NCBI GenBank assembly: GCA_016872215.1
Contig: VHAX01000004.1
Location: forward strand, 1 to 64,000
DNA: 64,000 bases
Origin: Sphingomonadales bacterium
GTDB taxonomy: Bacteria > Bacteroidota > Bacteroidia > UBA7662
Reading direction: 5' to 3'
Shown here piece by piece: positions 1 to 7,728 of this stretch. Positions within the stretch are counted from its first letter, which is position 1, and every line of letters starts with the position of its first letter. The position numbers and the translations under genes are program-made. The notes beneath the pieces were generated by a model that saw only the letters and a program-made list of their open reading frames with translations, was not told the DNA's origin and did not search any database.

Positions 1-216
1 GATTCCGGTTTTGTCCCGAGAGGCAGACGCGATGGAGACTCGGGTTATCAACCCCGTGCCCGCCGCGATGGGGATTCCGGTTTTGTCCCGAGAGGCAGAC
101 GCGATGGAGACTCGGGTTATCAACCCCGTGCCCGCCGCGATGGGGATTCCGGTTTTGTCCCGAGAGGCAGACGCGATGGAGACTCGGGTTATCAACCCCG
201 TGCCCGCCGCGATGAT
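1..216 (+). repeat. Three tandem 72-bp coding repeats (six 12-residue units)
   Basis: Units 1-72, 73-144 and 145-216 are identical except for the last two bases of the third. Each is two related 36-bp halves encoding DSGFVPRGRRDG and DSGYQPRARRDG. Two further degenerate 12-residue copies follow at about 217-285 (EGYSPLNRRDGN, NAGFSPGKRRER). The array lies in frame in the N-terminal extension of the pseudouridine synthase and may continue upstream of the window. The near-identity suggests recent expansion or homogenisation. Confidence 0.95.
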
Positions 217-1158
217 GAAGGATACTCCCCTCTCAACCGCCGTGACGGCAACGCCGGTTTTTCACCCGGCAAACGCAGAGAAAGATCGGGGTCCGATTAT
301 CCTCATAATACACGCAGCAGCAGTGATTTCCCATCTATAGGGCGCCGTGCTTATGGCGACAAGCCCAAACGGGAGAATGCAAAAATTAGGGTTCCCAAAG
401 CTTCCGACCATCCCATACGGGGAAAGGCACCGAAGAGCATTTCGTTCGATAAACCGATGCGCCTGAACCGCTTCGTGGCCAATACCGGGCTGTGCAGCAG
501 GAGGAGGGCCGATGAACTTATTGAGGCCGGACAAATCATGGTTGACGGTGAAGTGGTGAACATCCTCGGATCGCGGGTATCCCCCGGGGCCGTGGTAACC
601 TACCAGGGTACTACCCTGAGGCTTCAAAACCTTGTTTATGTATTGTTGAATAAGCCGAAAGACTACATTACCACAACCGATGACCCCGAAGACCGCAAAA
701 CAGTCATGTCGCTCGTGGAAGAAGTGAGTCCCGAACGAATCCTGCCAGTAGGTCGACTCGACCGCAACACAACGGGTTTATTGCTGATGACCAATGACGG
801 CGAACTGGCGCAGAAACTCACACATCCCGGTTTTCAGATATCAAAGGTTTACGATGTGGGTCTCGACAAGCCGCTGACCCCGGCAGATTTTGAAAAAATC
901 ACAGCGGGCATTACCCTTGAAGATGGTTTGGCAGAAATCGACACCATAGCTTATCCCAATCCCGACGACCTTTCACAGGTAGGCATTGAATTGCACATCG
1001 GACGGAACAGAATCGTACGCAGAATATTTGAATCACTCGGCTACGATGTCATACGTCTCGATCGGGTCGTTTATGCAGGCCTCACCAAAAAGGATTTACC
1101 CAGGGGTCAATGGCGCTATCTTACTCCAAGAGAGGTGTCGCGTTTGCTTAGAAATTAA
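1..1158 (+). CDS. rluB: 23S rRNA pseudouridine synthase, RluB/RsuA family, with Arg/Gly-rich N-terminal extension (5' truncated)
   Basis: Converts a specific uridine in large-subunit rRNA to pseudouridine. The frame is open from base 1, so the gene begins upstream of the window. The catalytic part starts near the Met codon at 457: an S4 RNA-binding domain (MRLNRFVANTGLCSRRRADE) followed by the synthase domain with GRLDRNTTGLLL; the Asp of GRLD (about residue 102 counted from Met-457) is the family's catalytic Asp. The 152 codons before it form a low-complexity basic segment made of 12-residue units of the type DSGFVPRGRRDG / DSGYQPRARRDG, then degenerate copies. Disordered basic extensions on this enzyme are common in Bacteroidota, so a continuous frame is favoured over a separate start at 457. 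It ends 12 bases before the next gene. Family certain; rRNA target position inferred. Confidence 0.9.
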   Translation, partial: DSGFVPRGRRDGDSGYQPRARRDGDSGFVPRGRRDGDSGYQPRARRDGDSGFVPRGRRDGDSGYQPRARRDDEGYSPLNRRDGNAGFSPGKRRERSGSDYPHNTRSSSDFPSIGRRAYGDKPKRENAKIRVPKASDHPIRGKAPKSISFDKPMRLNRFVANTGLCSRRRADELIEAGQIMVDGEVVNILGSRVSPGAVVTYQGTTLRLQNLVYVLLNKPKDYITTTDDPEDRKTVMSLVEEVSPERILPVGRLDRNTTGLLLMTNDGELAQKLTHPGFQISKVYDVGLDKPLTPADFEKITAGITLEDGLAEIDTIAYPNPDDLSQVGIELHIGRNRIVRRIFESLGYDVIRLDRVVYAGLTKKDLPRGQWRYLTPREVSRLLRN

Positions 1159-1170
1159 GATTTAGCTATT

Positions 1171-1983
1171 GTGTTAATCAAAAAAGCCAACGGAGAAACT
1201 CAGGCATTTGACCCAGGAAAAATACGCACCTCGCTTATTAATAGCGGTGCTTCAGCGGAGCTGGCTGAAAAAGTATTAGACAAGCTTTTGCCTACTTTAA
1301 GTGAAGGGTTGAGTACCCGACAGATATATATCCGGGTATTTTTAATTCTGCGAAGCGAACGAATCAAGGCGGCCTACCGCTACAAGCTCAAACAAGCGGT
1401 TCTTCAGCTTGGCGAAACCGGTTATCCTTTCGAGCGACTGATCGCTGAGGTTTTTGCCCGTCAGAATTTTGATACGGCAGTCGGGCAATTTATTGCCGGA
1501 CGTTGCATACAGCATGAAATCGATGTAGTAGCGCGGCGCAAAGGCGATGTTCGCTACATGGAATGCAAGTACAGTACGAATCGACTCAAAGTGCTGAGCA
1601 TCAAAACACCATTGTATGTGCAAGCCCGTATGCTGGATGTTATTTCTAAACATGATCCGAAGGGTGAGGAATCATCAGGGTGGTTGGTCACCAACATGCG
1701 GTTTTCGGCCGACAGCATCGAGTATGCAAAATGCGCCGGTTTGAAATTATTGGGCTGGGAATATCCCGAGGGTGGTGGACTCAAAACAGAGATGGATCGC
1801 CTAGAAATTTTCCCGATTACACTCCTTCATCATTTAAATAGGCATCAAAAAACCCTATTAATTGAAAGGGGATTGGTCACCTGCCACCAATTGGCGCAAC
1901 AGGTCTCAGCTTTGGAACTAATACAGCTTTCCGATTCCTCCCGCAAGCAGGTGGAACGCGAACTAGATATTATTCTGGGCTAA
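1171..1983 (+). CDS. ATP-cone domain fused to an Mrr-like restriction-endonuclease-fold domain
   Basis: 270 residues, GTG start. Residues about 2-75 resemble an ATP-cone, the nucleotide-binding regulatory domain of NrdR and ribonucleotide reductases (LIKKANGETQAFDPGKIRTS). Residues about 80-205 look like a PD-(D/E)XK nuclease of the Mrr type: Glu88 in PFERL, Asp118 in HEIDVVAR, and Glu131-x-Lys133 in YMECKYS fit the catalytic set. The C-terminal 60 residues are helical and may hold a helix-hairpin-helix-like end; this is uncertain. The gene follows the pseudouridine synthase by 12 bases. Similar ATP-cone/nuclease proteins exist in Bacteroidota and archaea, with no established role known to me. 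Nuclease activity gated by nucleotide is inference. No methyltransferase neighbour is present, so a classical restriction system is unlikely. Confidence 0.75.
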   Translation: MLIKKANGETQAFDPGKIRTSLINSGASAELAEKVLDKLLPTLSEGLSTRQIYIRVFLILRSERIKAAYRYKLKQAVLQLGETGYPFERLIAEVFARQNFDTAVGQFIAGRCIQHEIDVVARRKGDVRYMECKYSTNRLKVLSIKTPLYVQARMLDVISKHDPKGEESSGWLVTNMRFSADSIEYAKCAGLKLLGWEYPEGGGLKTEMDRLEIFPITLLHHLNRHQKTLLIERGLVTCHQLAQQVSALELIQLSDSSRKQVERELDIILG

Positions 1984-2065
1984 CCGACCTGAACAATTCG
2001 CGATTCCCATCTTGAAAACCCCAACAGGTGTCGCCCTTGCTGAAGAATTCAACGAGAGTGCTTAT

Positions 2066-2142
2066 AGAATCATTAACTTCCTGGTGCTCAGCATACCAAT
2101 AACTTCTTAGCGTTCAGCGTACCAATAACTTCTGGGTGCTCC
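2066..2142. repeat. Degenerate 26-bp tandem repeat spanning the 3' end of the downstream minus-strand gene
   Basis: Read on the minus strand, the last codons of the sorting-domain protein (QKLLVR, stop at 2114-2116) recur 26 bases downstream as a sequence that would read KKLLVC then a stop (2088-2108). A third, more diverged copy begins near 2085 and runs to about 2066. The unit is roughly AGAAGTTATTGGTACGCTGA plus six bases. The rest of the gap 1984-2065 shows nothing recognisable. Confidence 0.75.
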
Positions 2143-2947
2143 GCGACTTGCCCGCTTCAATCTGAACGAAATATAGGCCAGGGGCGAACGACTGACGTGT
2201 CTCAACGGCAAATTGCTGTTGTCCGGGTTCCATCAACTCCTGACAAACCTCGCGAACTCTGCGTCCGGTAATGTCAAAAATTCCGATTTGTACCCATTCG
2301 CGGCGCTCCAGATGAAAAGAGATTTGGAACTTATCGCCCAAAACCGGGTTTGGAAAGACTCTGAATTGACGAATACGGCCATTTTCCTGAACCGAAGTAC
2401 TCGACCCCTCCGTGAGGGGGATATGCTGCAAGCGCAAACCCGTATTCCGTCCGTTGACGAAAGCACCATATAAGGTTACTGGTCCACTGCCCGCTGCTGG
2501 AGCGATCCATTTAAATGACCACGTACTGGGGTTGGCCGTCGGGCCCTGAATGTGGGTTATGTATTTACCGCTGCCTACAATCTGGGTGCCAGCTGCTCCC
2601 GTTGTTGTTGTGTTCACCAAGCTACCCATTAAGGCACCGGTGGATGCATTTTGGGGTGAGATTTGAAAGCCTTTGCGCCCAGAGCCGTCAATGGAAACCG
2701 ACACCACATATTCCCGACCGGGTACGTATTGGTTGTTGGTGGTGTTCAGAGAGAACAATCCAGTTGCTCCAGTTTGTGGGGATGCTCCGTGGCAACCGGA
2801 TCGGTTACAAGTATTGACGTCAGTGGGTGACCCGGTGCTACCAGCTGGCGCTCCGGTAGGATATGTTATCGCTAAATTGTGGTGTGATTCAAAGCTGAGG
2901 ATAAGAAGAAAGGTAAAAAAACTGGAAACAAGTAGTTTAGCGTGCAT
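2114..2947 (-). CDS. Secreted choice-of-anchor V/Reeler-like protein with T9SS type A sorting domain
   Basis: 277 residues from the Met at 2947, chosen because a signal peptide follows at once (MHAKLLVSSFFTFLLILSF). An upstream in-frame start at 2971 would add eight residues without purpose. The middle resembles the choice-of-anchor V family, with the hallmark CNRSGCHG (Cys47, Cys52, His53) near the N-terminus and a beta-sandwich-like region after it. The last 80 residues form a Por secretion-system tail (FRVFPNPVLGDKF, FDITGRRV, GLYFVQIEAG), so the protein should cross the outer membrane by T9SS. It is third in a minus-strand operon after the cytochrome lipoprotein and the beta-barrel. The CX4CH motif resembles a variant haem attachment site, but haem binding is not shown by sequence alone. 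Confidence 0.82.
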   Translation of the reverse strand: MHAKLLVSSFFTFLLILSFESHHNLAITYPTGAPAGSTGSPTDVNTCNRSGCHGASPQTGATGLFSLNTTNNQYVPGREYVVSVSIDGSGRKGFQISPQNASTGALMGSLVNTTTTGAAGTQIVGSGKYITHIQGPTANPSTWSFKWIAPAAGSGPVTLYGAFVNGRNTGLRLQHIPLTEGSSTSVQENGRIRQFRVFPNPVLGDKFQISFHLERREWVQIGIFDITGRRVREVCQELMEPGQQQFAVETRQSFAPGLYFVQIEAGKSRSTQKLLVR

Positions 2948-3020
2948 AGGGGTTGGATGTGGTTCAAACAACCATTATCAAATGACAAATATTGTACCAA
3001 AGATAAGGATAAATTCTCGG

Positions 3021-3953
3021 TTATTTTTCAGCGTCCCCCCCGAGGTCTATGGACATCCTAGGCGTCCGTAGGGTGAACACGCGCGATAGATTAAACCCGA
3101 AAAACAAATCGCCTTTGTCCCACCGCCCATTCGTACCAGTGATGAACTGGCGCTCGTTCAATCCACGACTGTTGGAAACATGAAGTTGGAAAACGTGTCC
3201 CCCAGTCTCAATATCAATTCCGAGCGACAAGCTATTGTTGTGGTCTACTAACTTTGTCCCGGGAACCACGAAATAGTCGAAAGTGAGGGCCATTCGGGCG
3301 TTGGTTTTGAAGCGGCCGCCGAGGCCGAGTGCAAATATATCATTGGGTTCCGTGCGGGTCGCAACCAAATTCCGGTGCACGAGGCTCGGGGTCAGTTGCA
3401 CACTGAGGGTTTCATTCAATTTTCTGCCCAGGAGCAACTGGTGGTAGTATCCAATCCGCGACGAGAAGAAATTGCCTCGTTCAGGTTCGGGCCATTCCAA
3501 TGTCGACAGGGTAGATCCGGCTACATAGGAAAGCGTTATGGGTGACCCCAAACCATTAATCACCTGTCTCAGCAGGCGAAACTTAAGCACACCATCGAGT
3601 TCCTTTCCGGTTGTACTTCGCCCGATTCCTACCTGCATCCAGGGTGTAAGGCCATAATCGAGGCTCATACGCATACTGGCCTGGTCGAGGCCAAATAGTT
3701 GGTAGGCCCCACCCGAAATACTACCAAATCGGTGTAAAATTCGCATATCCATCACCCCAGACGCGGTTTGCTCGACTGAATGCGCATTGATGATCCGGGC
3801 CGATTTGAAGGTATAAGACACATACTCTTTTTTCTGTTCACCCGAAGGGTCTGCCAGTAAGGCCTCGAGGTCATTGTCGTTTTGCGACCAGGCATCGGAC
3901 TGGTACAGGAGGCAGATAAAAACGGCACATAATATTCGAAGTACTCGATTCAT
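3021..3953 (-). CDS. DUF5777-like outer-membrane beta-barrel protein
   Basis: 310 residues from the Met at 3953, which begins a signal peptide (MNRVLRILCAVFICLLYQSD, cleavage after AWSQ). The mature protein alternates short amphipathic strands, with repeated motifs such as GSISGGAYQLFGLDQASMRM and a strand-like C-terminus, as in the Bacteroidota DUF5777 beta-barrel family. It starts 5 bases after the stop of the cytochrome lipoprotein, so the two are almost surely co-transcribed. Function is unknown. The context, between a monohaem lipoprotein and a secreted protein with a CX4CH motif, invites the idea of a barrel holding a redox protein. That is inference; the family assignment rests on pattern recognition. 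Confidence 0.72.
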   Translation of the reverse strand: MNRVLRILCAVFICLLYQSDAWSQNDNDLEALLADPSGEQKKEYVSYTFKSARIINAHSVEQTASGVMDMRILHRFGSISGGAYQLFGLDQASMRMSLDYGLTPWMQVGIGRSTTGKELDGVLKFRLLRQVINGLGSPITLSYVAGSTLSTLEWPEPERGNFFSSRIGYYHQLLLGRKLNETLSVQLTPSLVHRNLVATRTEPNDIFALGLGGRFKTNARMALTFDYFVVPGTKLVDHNNSLSLGIDIETGGHVFQLHVSNSRGLNERQFITGTNGRWDKGDLFFGFNLSRVFTLRTPRMSIDLGGDAEK

Positions 3954-3958
3954 ATGGG

Positions 3959-4315
3959 TCAGTTGTTGGGGGCGCCGTCGTTGTACCACAATTCGAGTTG
4001 ACGGATCTGACAGGCCGGTAGCTTGTCGGTTTTGGGCATCAACTGGGGGTCACCAGGAGAACGGTTGATCCGGTCGCGCACCTTCACCTCCGCGGCTTTA
4101 ATCTGCGCGTGTGTCATTAAACTCAGGCTGCCGTTTGGTGAAACGGATCCATGACACGACTGGCATTTGCTGCTTATGATGGGCAAAATGTGGGTTTGGT
4201 AACTGAGGTTAAGGGTGTCGCAACCCCCGCTGCCAACAGGATACAAATCCTGCTCATTGTCGTAGTAGCACGACTGCAGCAGTAAAAATACAGAAATAAC
4301 CAGAAAATATCGCAT
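3959..4315 (-). CDS. Monohaem c-type cytochrome lipoprotein
   Basis: 118 residues. The N-terminus is a lipoprotein signal (MRYFLVISVFLLLQSC, lipidated Cys16). One haem c site, CQSCH, lies at residues 51-55, and Met93 in QLMPKTDK is a candidate axial ligand, the usual arrangement of the small cytochrome domains in Bacteroidota surface or periplasmic lipoproteins. First gene of the minus-strand operon leading to the beta-barrel and the T9SS-secreted protein. A TACATTTG promoter box lies 17 bases upstream. The cytochrome fold is well supported; the redox partner is not known. Confidence 0.85.
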   Translation of the reverse strand: MRYFLVISVFLLLQSCYYDNEQDLYPVGSGGCDTLNLSYQTHILPIISSKCQSCHGSVSPNGSLSLMTHAQIKAAEVKVRDRINRSPGDPQLMPKTDKLPACQIRQLELWYNDGAPNN

Positions 4316-4331
4316 AACCTATATTTGGACA

Positions 4332-4339
4332 CAAATGTA
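4332..4339 (-). promoter_or_regulatory. Bacteroidota-type -7 box TACATTTG for the cytochrome/barrel operon
   Basis: The minus strand reads TACATTTG, a full match to TAnnTTTG. Transcription would start about ten bases before the ATG at 4315. No convincing -33 TTTG is seen at the usual spacing. Confidence 0.5.
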
Positions 4340-4489
4340 TATATTTAGTTTATCTGATTGATTCTTTGGGAATACGTGCCTCTGTGCATAAAATATGCGC
4401 TTTCGATCACTAGGGAGCCCAAAACACCTCTATCTCTGCCTATCTTGGGGCGCTTTATAGCCATTAAGTAAAATAAGTAAAACCATATC

Positions 4490-5458
4490 ATGAATATTAC
4501 CCAAACGGAGCGCCCCGTAACCCTCATCATTGGCTCATCGGGCCAGCTGGGATCGGAGATTGCGGCAGCCATATTGAACGAATATCCTGGTAAAACTCTG
4601 GTTTGCTGTGACCTGCATACAGATTCCACACCCGATGGGGCTGAGTTTGAGACCCTCGACGTGCTCGATAAATCGTCGCTCGAGGCCATTATCAAACGCC
4701 ATCAGGTTCGGGAAATCTATCACCTTGCGGCCTTACTATCGGTCAAAGGTGAGCAGAACCCCTTATTTGCCTGGCGTCTCAATATGGAGGGTCTGCTGAA
4801 CGTACTCGATCTGGCGGTTCGACACAAGGTGGGACGTGTTTTTTGGCCCAGTTCCATCGCTGCATTTGGTCCGGGCACTCCGCGTGATTGGGTGCCCCAA
4901 CTGCCTGTCATGGATCCCAGAACCGTTTATGGAATCAGCAAATTATCGGGCGAACTGTGGTGCCAGTATTATTTTCAGCGATACGGACTAGACGTGCGCT
5001 CGCTCCGGTATCCGGGCATCATCAGTTGGCGAACCCCACCTGGCGGTGGCACCACAGATTATGCCGTAGAGATTTTTCATGAAGCGCTCAGATGCGGGTC
5101 TTACACTTCATTTTTACAAGCTCATACTCGCCTGCCCATGATGTATATCGATGATGCGGTGCGGGCCACACTCGAATTGATGCAGGCCGATGCGGCCAGG
5201 ATCAGCGTGCGGACCTCCTATAACGTTACCGCCATGAGCTTCACACCTATGGAACTGGCGGAGGTGATAAAACTACATTTGTATGATTTTCGAATCGACT
5301 ACCGTGAGGATTTTCGTCAGGTCATCGCCGACACCTGGCCGGCGGTGATCGACGACCAGGTGGCACGGACCGATTGGGGGTGGAACCACCACTACGATTT
5401 GCCCGCCCTGGTGTCTGAAATGCTCACGAATTTAGCCACCACACGGAGCAGTTCCTGA
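4490..5458 (+). CDS. tdh: L-threonine 3-dehydrogenase, SDR (epimerase-like) type
   Basis: Oxidises L-threonine to 2-amino-3-ketobutyrate with NAD+, the first step toward glycine and acetyl-CoA. 322 residues, typical for the short-chain form, which differs from the zinc enzyme of E. coli. Visible features are the Rossmann motif GSSGQLG (15-21), the catalytic Ser pair near 121-122, Tyr147 and Lys151 (VYGISK), and the family signatures RYPGIISW and TTDYAVEIFHEA, with PMMYIDDAVRATLELM near the C-terminus. The gene stands alone, convergent with recQ 20 bases downstream. The partner 2-amino-3-ketobutyrate CoA ligase is not in the window. Confidence 0.9.
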   Translation: MNITQTERPVTLIIGSSGQLGSEIAAAILNEYPGKTLVCCDLHTDSTPDGAEFETLDVLDKSSLEAIIKRHQVREIYHLAALLSVKGEQNPLFAWRLNMEGLLNVLDLAVRHKVGRVFWPSSIAAFGPGTPRDWVPQLPVMDPRTVYGISKLSGELWCQYYFQRYGLDVRSLRYPGIISWRTPPGGGTTDYAVEIFHEALRCGSYTSFLQAHTRLPMMYIDDAVRATLELMQADAARISVRTSYNVTAMSFTPMELAEVIKLHLYDFRIDYREDFRQVIADTWPAVIDDQVARTDWGWNHHYDLPALVSEMLTNLATTRSSS

Positions 5459-5478
5459 TTCGAACGTCAAAAGCAGGG

Positions 5479-7728
5479 TCAATTCCCTTGCTCGCTCAGG
5501 AACTTGATGTGCACGAGCCGAATCTCATCCTCCGAGAAAACATCCCCCATGTCACGAATGGCCTGAGGAAGGTCATCATTGTGCATGCCGAGGAAGTAGC
5601 CGTATAATTCCTGGATCGTTTCCTCATCCATTGTCTCCCTTAACTGATAATCAATATTCAGCCGGGTACCTGAATCGATGATGCTTCGTATTTCCACCAG
5701 AACCTCGTCGAAACTCAGATTCTTGCTTTTCCCCAGATCCTTCAGCGGAATTTTGCGGTCAATACCGGAAATGAGAAATACTTTCACTGCCGATTTACTG
5801 GTTGTGGATTTGATGGCATAGTCGATCGGCCGCTCAATTTCGTTCTCTTCCACATAGCGGGAAATCAACTCCACGAAGGGAGCACCGAATTTGCCTGCCT
5901 TGCCGACACCCACTCCGCTGATCAGTTGTAGCTCTTGCAGGTTAATGGGATAAAGGGTCGACATCTCCTCCAGTGAGGGGTCCTGAAAAATGACATAAGG
6001 AGGGAGGTTCATTTGGGCGGCTATTTTTTTGCGCAGATCCCGGAGCATATCGAACAGGCGACTGTCGAGCACGCTCGTTCCTTGTGCCTCGGCATCCGAT
6101 TCCGCCATGATCTTGCTGAAATCGTGGTCTGGGCGAACCCGAATAGGGTAGGGCTTTTGCAGAAACGCTTCACCAGCGACTCCCAATCGTATAATACCGA
6201 ATTGTTCGAATTCTTTGATGAGTAGGTGGCTTACCAGCGCTTCCCTCAACAAAGCCCCCCAGAAGCCACGCGGGTGCTCGCCCCCCACTGCCCAAAGGGG
6301 ATGGCGGTCATGCCCATAGGCTTCGATGTCTGGACTCATCGTGCCGGTGATCAGGTTCAACAGGTGATCCGAATCGAACTTTCGCGCCAGGCCGGCCACT
6401 AGCTTCAACAGGGTCTGCATCGATTCAGTGCCGTCTTCAATCGCCACCGGATTTCGGCACGAATCGCACATACGGTTGCATTCGGACTCGTTGAAGCTCT
6501 CTCCGAAGTAATGCAGGATTTGCTTGCGTCTACACGTGGCGGAGTGGGCGAATGAAACCACTTCGTCGATCAGAAGATAGCCGATTTCCTTCTCGGCAAC
6601 CGGTTTGTCCTTCAAGAATTTCTGCAATTTCAATACATCCTGGTCTGCATAGTAGGCGATGCAGACCCCCTCCAGTCCGTCGCGCCCCGCACGACCCGTT
6701 TCCTGATAGTAGCTTTCGATTGATTTCGGGATATCGTAGTGGATTACAAACCGCACGTCTGGCTTGTCGATGCCCATACCGAAGGCAATGGTGGCCACGA
6801 TCACATGTATATCCTCCATGATGAAGGCATCCTGGTTGGCAATACGCACATGTGATTCGAGGCCTGCATGATAAGGAGCGGCCTTGATGCCGTTGGCCAT
6901 AAACAGTTCCGCCAATTCTTCTGTTTTCTTGCGGCTTAGCGTATATACAATGCCCGATTTGCCGGGGTTTTCGTGGATGTACTTGATGATGCTCTTGATG
7001 GCGTTGACCTTAGGCCGGATTTCATAATAAAGATTCGGGCGGTTGAAGCTTGATAAAAACACATCTGCCTCAGGCATCTGCAGGTTTTTTATGATGTCCG
7101 ACCGCACCTTTGGGGTAGCGGTGGCCGTTAACGCAATGACGGGCACCTTGCCAAGCATATCCACCATTTGCCGAATTTTGCGGTATTCCGGACGAAAATC
7201 GTGGCCCCATTCGGAAATACAGTGTGCCTCGTCGACTGCCACGAAACTGATTTTGACCTTCTTCAAAAAATCGATGTTTTCCAGTTTGGCCAATGATTCG
7301 GGTGCCACATACAGCATTTTGGTGATACCCTGCATCACGTTGGCGTGTACCTTGCGAATTTCGCTGCGGTTGAGCGAAGAATTCAGGAATTCGGCCACGC
7401 CGCTGACGCCCGAAAAGGCCCGAACGGAATCGACCTGGTTTTTCATCAACGCAATGAGGGGCGAAACCACGATGGCGGTGCCTTCGCTGGCAATCGCCGG
7501 AAGCTGGTAACACAATGATTTGCCGGCGCCGGTGGGCATGATCACCAGCGTGTTTTTTCCCGCATATATGTTGTCGATAACCTCCTCCTGTCGCCCCTTA
7601 AATGATGAAAATCCAAAAAATGACTGTAGCAATTCGCGCAATTTGGTGCGCTCGTCAACGAAATCGGTAACCTGGTCTGACAAAGTATTAGTTTTGTAGC
7701 CGAATATACGAAATAAAATTGAATCCAC
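5479..7728 (-). CDS. recQ: ATP-dependent DNA helicase RecQ
   Basis: 3'-5' DNA helicase of recombination and fork repair, 749 residues from the GTG at 7728. Visible are Walker A MPTGAGKSLCYQLP, the DEAH box VDEAHCISEWGHDFRPEYR, motif III ALTATATP, GRAGRDG in the second RecA lobe, a zinc-binding cysteine set (CRRKQILHYF ... CNRMCDSC), a winged-helix region, and an HRDC domain at about 530-610. The sequence beyond HRDC (about 620-749) is a further C-terminal module seen in Bacteroidota RecQ. The first 15 codons overlap the kdsD start on the other strand. A TTG at 7683 would remove the overlap and sits nearer the usual RecQ N-terminus, so the start is uncertain. Confidence 0.93.
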   Translation of the reverse strand: MDSILFRIFGYKTNTLSDQVTDFVDERTKLRELLQSFFGFSSFKGRQEEVIDNIYAGKNTLVIMPTGAGKSLCYQLPAIASEGTAIVVSPLIALMKNQVDSVRAFSGVSGVAEFLNSSLNRSEIRKVHANVMQGITKMLYVAPESLAKLENIDFLKKVKISFVAVDEAHCISEWGHDFRPEYRKIRQMVDMLGKVPVIALTATATPKVRSDIIKNLQMPEADVFLSSFNRPNLYYEIRPKVNAIKSIIKYIHENPGKSGIVYTLSRKKTEELAELFMANGIKAAPYHAGLESHVRIANQDAFIMEDIHVIVATIAFGMGIDKPDVRFVIHYDIPKSIESYYQETGRAGRDGLEGVCIAYYADQDVLKLQKFLKDKPVAEKEIGYLLIDEVVSFAHSATCRRKQILHYFGESFNESECNRMCDSCRNPVAIEDGTESMQTLLKLVAGLARKFDSDHLLNLITGTMSPDIEAYGHDRHPLWAVGGEHPRGFWGALLREALVSHLLIKEFEQFGIIRLGVAGEAFLQKPYPIRVRPDHDFSKIMAESDAEAQGTSVLDSRLFDMLRDLRKKIAAQMNLPPYVIFQDPSLEEMSTLYPINLQELQLISGVGVGKAGKFGAPFVELISRYVEENEIERPIDYAIKSTTSKSAVKVFLISGIDRKIPLKDLGKSKNLSFDEVLVEIRSIIDSGTRLNIDYQLRETMDEETIQELYGYFLGMHNDDLPQAIRDMGDVFSEDEIRLVHIKFLSEQGN
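7689..7696 (+). promoter_or_regulatory. -7 box TAGTTTTG upstream of kdsD
   Basis: Full match to TAnnTTTG, placing a start site about 16 bases before the TTG start of kdsD at 7719. It lies in or just upstream of the 5' end of recQ on the other strand. Confidence 0.45.

Noticed and set aside
11..340. A repeat protein beginning METRVINPVPAAMG in another frame of the 72-bp array
   Set aside because: The frame is a shadow of the repeats and stops early; the frame continuous with RluB explains them.
1171..1983. Restriction-modification system
   Set aside because: Only a nuclease-like domain; no methyltransferase or specificity subunit nearby.
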